DNA from: Echinarachnius parma | Lineage: Eukaryota > Echinodermata > Echinoidea > Clypeasteroida > Echinarachniidae | Length of the DNA: 64,000 nucleotides | Reading direction: 5' to 3' | Assembly (NCBI GenBank): GCA_037951105.1 | Contig: JBAMJV010007137.1 | Location: 29,519-93,518 of the forward strand | Shown here: positions 42,201-51,600 of the stretch, piece by piece | How positions within the stretch are numbered: the stretch's first letter is position 1 | Layout of the letters: each line of letters starts with the position of its first letter | The notes under the pieces: generated by a model | What the model was told of the DNA's origin: nothing | Seen by the model: only the letters and a program-made list of their open reading frames with translations | Databases searched by the model: none | Position numbers and translations under genes: made by a program

Positions 42201-45200
42201 AGTCTTTAATTATGCCAGCATAATGTTATTTTCATCATATCTGAAAAATAATTGCTTCCCCCACTGCATCTAAACTGTTAGTATGGTAGTTGTGATAAAT
42301 CAAAGCCCCAGACAATTGAGGTTCTTCAAGTTAGTAGCCTCCTTACAAATGATGCTTTCATTGAACAGGTAATCAAAATATTACTCCAAATCTTAATTCT
42401 AGCCCAAACCCAAAACCAATCCTTTAATTGTAGCAGTATAATGTTATTACACTTTAACTAAAATTCATTAATATTAATTGAATTTATTACACTGTAATAA
42501 AACAAATATATAATTTGTGCGTGTTCAGAGTTATACATACTGATTTTGTCCATTCTTTCCATTTTCTCCCTAGTTGGTGAGTCAAACAGATGCAGAATCA
42601 GCAGAAATGCAAGACTTGTACCAAAAGTAAGTATTACTAATCAACTTTTGTTGCTCTCTTGCAAATAACTCACTTATTTCATGTCCATTACATTGTTCGT
42701 TTTGTACATGTATGTAGTTCAATGTATTAAAAACATGTGCAATTCAGCTTGTTTGCTGCCGTACATGTAGACAATAAAAAACATGAATAATAATAATAAT
42801 GATAATGTTCATAATAACAAGAAGACTTCTAGAAAGTATAAGAAGATTATTAGCTGTGCTTGCAATAAGCACAGGCCTGCTGGCCTGGGCCACTGAAAAT
42901 TAGCTTTAGGCCACCATATTTCATTGATGGTTAGCAGCACTGGCCCAAATTCGCAAATTTGTAATGTTTTCCTCTGTTTGGGGACGAAAGGTTAATATTT
43001 CCGGCCACTAGAAGTAATTTTACTTGACCGACAGGGCCACAATGAAAAAAGGTTATTACTAGCATTATACATGTAATTGTATATTTCTTGTTGCAGCCTT
43101 CTGGAGCAGACCTTGTGCTACATCACACACGTCGCCCACTGCATCCAAGAAAACTTGTTATGGAACCTGCCTGTAAAGGTCATCTCCTTGTTTCTTCCTT
43201 TAGATTGTCACTATACGCCGGTTAATTGTATTTTCTTCTTGTTACAACCTTCTGGAGCAAACTCTGTGCTACATGTACATCACACACGTCGCTTACTGCA
43301 TCCAAGAAAACTTTTTATGGAACCTGTCTATACAGGTCACCTCCTTGTTTCTTCCCGTAGATGGTCACTATACACAGGTTTATTTGTATTTTCTTCTTGT
43401 TACAGCCTTCTGGAGCAGACTCTGTGCTACATTACACACATTGCCCACTGCATACCTGTCTATAGAGGTCACCTGTCTACAGTGGCTGTTATTCTTGTTA
43501 TCCTAGGTGGTCACTATACACATGTTTGACTGTAGAATGGTATTGAACCTGTCTGTAGAGGTCACCTGTCTACAGTGACCACTTCCCTTAGATGGTCACT
43601 TTACACATGTTAATTTGTATTTTCTTCTTGTTGCAGCCTTCTGGAGCAGACTCTGTGCTACATCACACACGTTGCTCACTGCATCCAAGAAAACACGGAC
43701 CCCATCACAGCCAAGTTCTGGAGGGCCCTTCTTCACAAAGCGTATGATGTCTTGGACAAGGTAAGATTCCTATCCCTTATGGAGGAACAGGGTTGGAACT
43801 AGTGGGAACAGTGTTGGAACTAGTGGGAACAGTGTTGGAACTAGTGGGAACTAGTATGTACAGGGTTGGAACTACTGCTGTAGTATTTCAGTCATTTCCA
43901 TTGAAGGTAACATGTCACCCATTGGTTAAATCAAATTACAAATCAATGCATTTTTATGGGAAAAAAAATAATCACATTCTGTTGGTCATATTTTTTTCCA
44001 TTGCAATCTTGAACTCCCTGCTGTGAAAAATGTATGATTGTGGAAATATGGAAATAAATTCAAATCAAATTACATTTCCACCCATGAAAAAAAAACAATA
44101 ACAATTTGTTGGACTTTTTTTTCCACTACCAGGTGAACTGACAGGGATTAATTTTTTTTTTTTATGAATATCATTATTAATATTTATTTAGTGTCTTTAT
44201 TGCAAAGAAAATATGGAAATGAATTCAAATTAACTCAAATAACATATCAACACATGAAAACAAAATGATAACATTTTGTCTGACATATTTTGTTTCCACT
44301 ACCAGGTGAACTCCCTGCTACCAGCCGAGGTGTTTATCAAGGTGGTATCCGGTCTCCTAGGCAACCAACTCTCAGCTGTGAGGAGGAAGGCCATGGAACT
44401 ACTCAACAACAAACTCATCCAGAACAAGGAAGGCTTTGAGATAGAGGAGGTAGGGTATTCAGGAAAATGGCAGCCCACCACTGTTTTGTCGAAATGTATA
44501 CTTACTTGGGGGGTTTACTTTGGTGTAGAGGCGTAAAACAGTCAATTTGATACATTTTCAGTATTCAAAATATCACAAACATAATCAGTACATAGTTGTT
44601 TCTGATTGGAGCAAAACAAAAATCAGAAAATCCTGTCAAGCTTTTCCTGCACATAAACTATCTCTATGTATTACCCGCACCCCCCCCCCCCCCCCCCCCC
44701 CGCTCCTTTTGTGGGTAAAAAAAGTGTGGTTAACATCAGCAAATACAGTAATGAGTTATTCAAGGCAACACACAACAATACAAAAGCGTAAATGCTTGAA
44801 TACGATCATATGTGTATTTTATTCGTTTCATCCACTTCATTATCAGGTCCTTATGCTTCAGGGGATGTAACCCACCCTAGTCGTCATCGCCCCAGTCTTC
44901 CCGTGAACGGGTTGGTTGATTTCCCTCCAAAGTATCAAAATTTGAATTGGTCTTCCAACCATATTTGTGCAGTATTTTATTGACTGCTTAGTTTTTGTTC
45001 AAGTTTGTATGTTATTTGTTGTAATCCTCTTCATTATCAGGTCACAATGCTTCTGGGGATGGTTCCCACCCTGGTCGTCATCGCCCAGTCTTCCCGCGAG
45101 CGGCAGCCGGTTTCCGAGGAGCTCGACGTCAATCGTCAGACCGCCCTCTATAGTCTGAAGCTGCTGTGCAAGCTGTTCGGTAGCGACCATCACAAGAAGT

Positions 45201-48200
45201 TTGTTGTCGTCATGGATCTAGCGCTGTCTGTCATTACTGAAACTCAGGGAAATAATCAGGTAAAACCCACTTATTATTATAAGAGTTAATTTAAGATTCC
45301 TAACCTTTTAACCTGTTGTGTATTACTCACGGCAGCGACTATCTCTTGTTTACTTGGAAATAGTTTGTTACTTATTGTAAACATCTTAAAGCTTCATTTC
45401 CATAGCCAATTTTTTAATAAATCTATCATTAATAAAGTCTCTTTGAATAGCTGTTACCAGTTTTAATTGAAATTGTAATTAGCAATCAATTTGTATTCTC
45501 TGTAATATACATGAAATAAATCTTTTGCATCAATTGTTTATATATTTTGTTTAATTTCAGGTGATAGCCAGTGGTTTGTTGTGTCTGGGCGAGGCAGTGA
45601 GATGTCTGAGAGCACACGCCATTCCCTACCTCAGTCGATTCATGCCTTCACTCCTGGATATACTGGCCAGCAAGACTAACGTCATCAGGTAAGATGAGAT
45701 GATGATGATGATGATGATGATGACCATGACCATGATAGTCTTTTTGATGATGGAGATGAGGGTGGTGGTGGCGATGGTGATGATGATAATGATGATAATA
45801 ATGATAATGAATGTGATGTTGATAACAGATTTTGATAATGAAGATTGCGTGGTGATGATGGTTTTAATGTTAATTATGATGATGACATCTCTTTATTACA
45901 AGTATTGGAAATATGTATTCATAACTAATTAGGAGTATTCAAAGCTCTATATAGGAGACAAATTTTTGATGAACATTTTGTATTTCATTGTGGTGTTATT
46001 GTTTTCTCTTCTGCCAGCTCTGACCTTCATCTGTTGAGTGCTTTGTCTGCCCTGCAGAAGGTTCTAGAGACACTACCGCACTTCCTCAGTCCCTACCCAA
46101 ATTGTGGGTGATTTGACATGGAATGACCCTTCTAACAATTTAGGAGTCAAATGCTTGTATTTTAATGAACATTTTACATCTCAATGGGGTGTTATTGTTT
46201 TCTCTTCTACCAGCTCTGACCTCCATCTGTTGAGTGCTGTGACCGCCCTGCAGAAGGTTCTAGAGACACTACCGCACTTCCTTAGCCCCTACCTAGGACA
46301 GCTGCTCAAACAGGTAAATTTTGTAGTAAATATTGAAGTTTAACATACAAGTTAGCCTCACAGAGGTCTCAAATATCATGCATCTTGACATTTGTAGTTC
46401 GATTGTATATTTTATATTATTGTTCTTTTAATTAGTTACATTGAACTTATTCAAAGTCGGAGCTTGGCCATGATATTTATTAATTACATGATATAAAAAT
46501 TATGAAGAAATGCCCTAACTACTAGAGGACGTTGTGTTATATAGAAATGAGAAGTTTCCCAAGTACGTTTTGATTTAAATTCAGTGTGTTTAATTACAAG
46601 AAACGGGTATAAGAAAGAATCACTGCATAAATAATGTTAAATAATGTTGTTGTCTTTTCTTCATGTGAAAGGTGTGCCGTTTGTCAGCAGCCCGTCAGGA
46701 TGAGGAGAAGGCTCAGATGACCCTTCGTCTCAAGAGCTGCAGACACCAGCTTTCTACCGCACTCCCTCCCAGAGTACTTATCCCATCACTAGCTGATACC
46801 TACAAACTGATTCATTCTACTAGTCAGGTAAGTAATCTCCTTTTCCCCTTCTATAATTTGTTTTCTACCCCTTTGACTCCCCTACTTTGGCTTTGCTCTT
46901 CATCCAACCCCCCCCCCCTAAATGACTTGGATGACCCTTTGTCTCAAGAGCTGCAGACACCTGCTAGACCGAGAGTACTCACCCATCACTACCTGATACC
47001 TACTCACTTATTCATTCTACTAGTCAGGTAAGAAATCTCTTTTTGTCTCCTCCTCCAACCCATTCGACTCCTCTTACTTTGCCTTTGCCCTACCGTAAAA
47101 CCCCCCTAAATGACTAGGATGACCCTTCATCTCAAGAACTGCAGACACCAGCTATCAACCACTCCTTTCGAGAGTTCTAATCCCAGACCTAACTGACACC
47201 TACAAATTGATTAATTCTACTAAGGTAAGGTAAGGACTCTATTCCCCCTCCTCAAATATGTCTTCTTCCCTTTTGACTCCCCTCACTTTGAATTTGCCCT
47301 TACCCCGAACCCTCACCAAATGTCTTAGATGACCCTTCTTCTCAAGAACTGCAGACACATGCAGTCAACTGCCCAACCTCCCAAGGGTTCTTATCCCTGC
47401 CTTGTCAGAAATGTTTACTGTCGATAAAGAGGAAGAAGGGTGCTAATTCACTTTTTTGTACTTCATGTTTAAATTTGAAAGTCATGTAAAAACCAAATGT
47501 AGCTCTATTTTATATATGATGAATTTGCCTCAAATTAGACATAATTATTATCTGACAATTTAACATCCCATAAGGGAAGCTCTGACCTATAAGATCGTAT
47601 GCGTAACTCAATTTAGCAAAAACTTGACTTGATGGCCTTCTAACTCTCATCAGCAATTTTACCCTTCATCTCATAAATCATCAAACACAATGTTAACTCT
47701 TTGTAGACATCAGTCTGAGTCTATCGGGATCATTGTTGATTAGATTATTGTATTTTTATCACCTTTTTTAGACAAGCATCGGTCCCCTGATGTCCATCTT
47801 GAGTGACCTCCTAGACCATCTGTCCAATTCTTCAACCACTCCTTGCAATGGCTTATTCCTTGTCTAACTGCCAATTTGTCTTTTTCTGATATTATCACAG
47901 TATAAACTTGAGTAACATCGCATTGTTTATTGTATAGTTGTATTTTTGTCGTCTTTTCCAGACCAGCATCGGTCCCCTGATGTCCATCCTGAGTGACCTC
48001 TTAGACCATCTGTCCAATTCTTCAACCACCCCTTGCAATGACCTATTCCTTGTCTAACTGCCATTTTGTCTTTTTCTTATATAATCACAATATTAACCTG
48101 AGTAACATCGCATATGAACGGTTGATTGTATAGTTGTATTTGTATCATCTTTTCCAGACCAGCATCGGTCCCCTGATGTCCATCTTGAGTGACCATCTAG

Positions 48201-48572
48201 ACCATCTGTCCAAAGAAGATCTTCTCAGTCACCACCATGCCATAGTCAATCTCTTCCTGACTGCCTTGGACTACCGCTCGGTTCATTCAGAGGTTAGAAA
48301 ATGGGCATATTATTTTGAATGCTTCCTATTTTTTTAAAGAAGTAATAATACAAATGGTACAGAGATGGTTTGGGTTTATTGATATCATAGTCATTTCTGC
48401 CATATAGTCTTTGATTACCCTAGTGCCATTGGCAGCATATTTGGCTAGTATGCTCCCCGGAAAGTTTAAAAAGTATTCATTATCATTGTGCAGATTTGAA
48501 CTGTACCTGATGACCATGAATACAAATAGTGCTACATAATGACAGACATTACTGTCATTATTATTATTATTA

Positions 48573-48610
<38 letters not shown>

Positions 48611-51600
48611 GTTATTGTTATCGTTATCATTGTCGTTATCGTTATCGTTATCGTTATCGTTATCATTATTATTATGTCTCAATTTATCAAGTATTCTTTT
48701 CTTTTTTGAAAGAAGGTTATGAGCTTCTTGGTGAAAGTGTTGACATTTAAATTGACAAGTTATGAGAAATATGCTTACATACCTTTTACCATCAAGCTTC
48801 CATTCATGCAAATTGTATGTTATTAACAAATATGTAACTTGTTTGCTTTGTAGGTTTCTCTGCAGGTGGCGTCGGACATTGAAGGTCATGTGATTGATGC
48901 AGTGATCTCCATGGTGATGAAACTATCGGAGGCAACATTCAGACCCATGTTCCTCAAGGTGAGAGCTAAATATCATATCCATGTAGATTTTCTCTAAGAA
49001 AATATCTTCAAGTAATCCGTTAACCCTGTCAGATTCAACCAAAATACCCTGGAGCTTCCACATGTCTCTTGTGCCATGTTGTTTGGCTTTAAAGGGATCT
49101 AGTAACTTTGTTGACATGTGCAAAAAGTGATGAAGGGTTGATGCAATGTATATTGTTGTTATCTCATATGTCCACAGGGTATTGTGTGAAAATTTCAAGT
49201 CAAATGGACATTGCATGGCCAAGTAATGAGCGAAAATGCAAAGTGATATTCACTGACTCACTGCACTCACTTTGTACACGGTAAGAAAAACTCCGGGGGA
49301 GTTTTTCTTATCTGAATACTTCAATCGTACATATCTTTGTAACGAAAGGGAAATTTGAAAAACCAAAACTGGTCCCATGATTTTATTGTTAATACGAATA
49401 CAACAAGGTATGATGGAACCGCTAGAATAAAAATAATATTTTGAGGATTTGGACAATGTTACTAAGTCCCTTTAATAAGTTATGGTAATAGAATAATGAA
49501 ATGGTTTTTGATTATTATTATCATGTTACCAAATTATAATTGAAGTTACATTATATGGTTATTATATGGTAATTATTTATTGTAAATTGTAATTTTGCAT
49601 ATCAACTGATACAAATTAAATCATTAAAAATAAAAACCTTATTTTGTCACATTTGAAACAGCTCTATGAGTGGGGAACCCAATCAGAGTCCAAGGACAGA
49701 CTTCTGACTTTCTACCGACTTTCAGACAGCATCGCTGACAAACTTAAGAGTCTGTTTACGCTGTTTGCCGGTCACCTTGTCGCGAATCTTGCCAGTATAC
49801 TGGATGGGAACAATGTCATCAAAACAGGTTTGTCTTAATATTCATCTGTTTACTTCACTCTCCTTTAAAAAGATTATCACTTTAGTCATGAGGGTAAACT
49901 TTAATATTTCATCAAAAAACATCACATAAATGTATTTTTAAAACTTTGTCTGAATATTGAAGAGTATGTATTAGCCGGCCACCTTGTTGCAAATGTGGCC
50001 AATATCATAGATGGGAATCTATATTAAAGGGAACATTAATCTGTACCAATATAGGAAAACAACTTGATGATTGATAATTATCTAATTGTTTTCTTAGCCA
50101 TTAGGACATCAATTGTAAATATGTTGCATTGGTTATACATGTACCTTCATTCTTACAGTGTGTTTGAAAACTGATCAGTGTGCTGGTAATAGAAAATGGA
50201 CAATAGTGTATACATATGTTAGACAAAATATTTTTATTGAGTAATGGAGCATTTTGCAGTGTGTTATTCATTATTCCTTAATTTTCATTTATATTATATA
50301 TAATTGATTTTTTATCCTGCAGGTTTATAATAGCTTTTGACCATCTCAAGCATTGGAAAGGGTTGTTTCAGGGACGAACAACCAGCACAAGGGCTTTCTG
50401 GCTCAGTTGGCAGAGCACCGGTCTAGCAATCCGGAGAGATCTCTGGGTTTGAATCCCAGGGAAGCCCTTTTTTCTTAGCTCATTTTCATTCATTTTCATT
50501 TACTTCTCCTTCCTTAGATGAAGCCTTCTTCAGCGACTCCAAACCTGTTTCAGATGAGAAGTCGGCTCTGTTGCTAGGATACACCATGGATTGCCTTCAC
50601 AAGTGCTTCCTCTATGACAAGGGTGACTTTGTGAGCAAGGAAAGATTTGAGAAGCTCATGCAGCCGCTAGTAGACCAGGTAACGCATCAAGCCATTTAAA
50701 ACGGTTTACATTATTGAAAGAGATAGAGTGATGAGCAAATGCTTGTAAAGCTGAATGGTAGCTGATTTTGTTTATGATGGAATATCTGTACAAGTGCTTC
50801 TTTAATGACAAGGTTGACTTTGTGAGCCAAGAAAGATTTGAGAAATACATGCAGCCACTAGTAGACCAGGTACAACAACCAACCCTTAATAATATAGCAT
50901 CTAGCCCCTTTTGTACTGTTTGACATTTTGTTGATTTCATTGCTGGATAAATTAATGCTTGTAAAGCTTAATACATGATATAATGGTTAAGTATATTGTC
51001 TAGTTAGCGCTTCCCTTATTACAAGGGTGACTATTTGGACATGAAAAGATTTAATAAATCTCTTGTCCATATGGATTTTATTTCTGCACCTTATGTTGAA
51101 TTCTTGGAATTATTCATATAATTCACATTTTTATTTCAGGTTGAGAACGCTCTGGGAGGAGATGAGATGTACCAGGATCGCATCACTGCTCACCTGACTC
51201 CCTGCATCGTCCAGTTCATGGTTGCCGCTAGAGACCCCTCCACCTGGCAACCACTCAACTACCAGGTCCTTCTCAAGACTAGGAACTCCCTGGCCAAGGT
51301 AATATCATGTATAACAGTTTAATCTAGAGCTTCAGTTTATATTTATGCCTCCACTGCAAAGTGTCTGGAGGCTATATATATTTTTTTTTCTTTCTCCGCC
51401 CGTTCTATTATGCAATGGTCAGAATTAGCACAGGCCCGCTGGCCTAGGGTCACTTAAAGTTAGCTTGGGTCAATTGATGCTGAATTCCACTGTCCTGAAT
51501 GTGCAACCGAATATAACAGAATGTTTTATGTTTTGTTTTTGTTTGGAGCCACCAAATTCAGGTTACAGGCCACAAGATTTTGAAAAATCTTGATTTTACT

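Noticed and set aside
50391-50467. tRNA-Ala (AGC) gene
   Set aside because: It nearly folds, but the anticodon stem mismatch, long variable loop and two related copies with the same tail indicate a tRNA-derived SINE. A scan with a tRNA model would decide.
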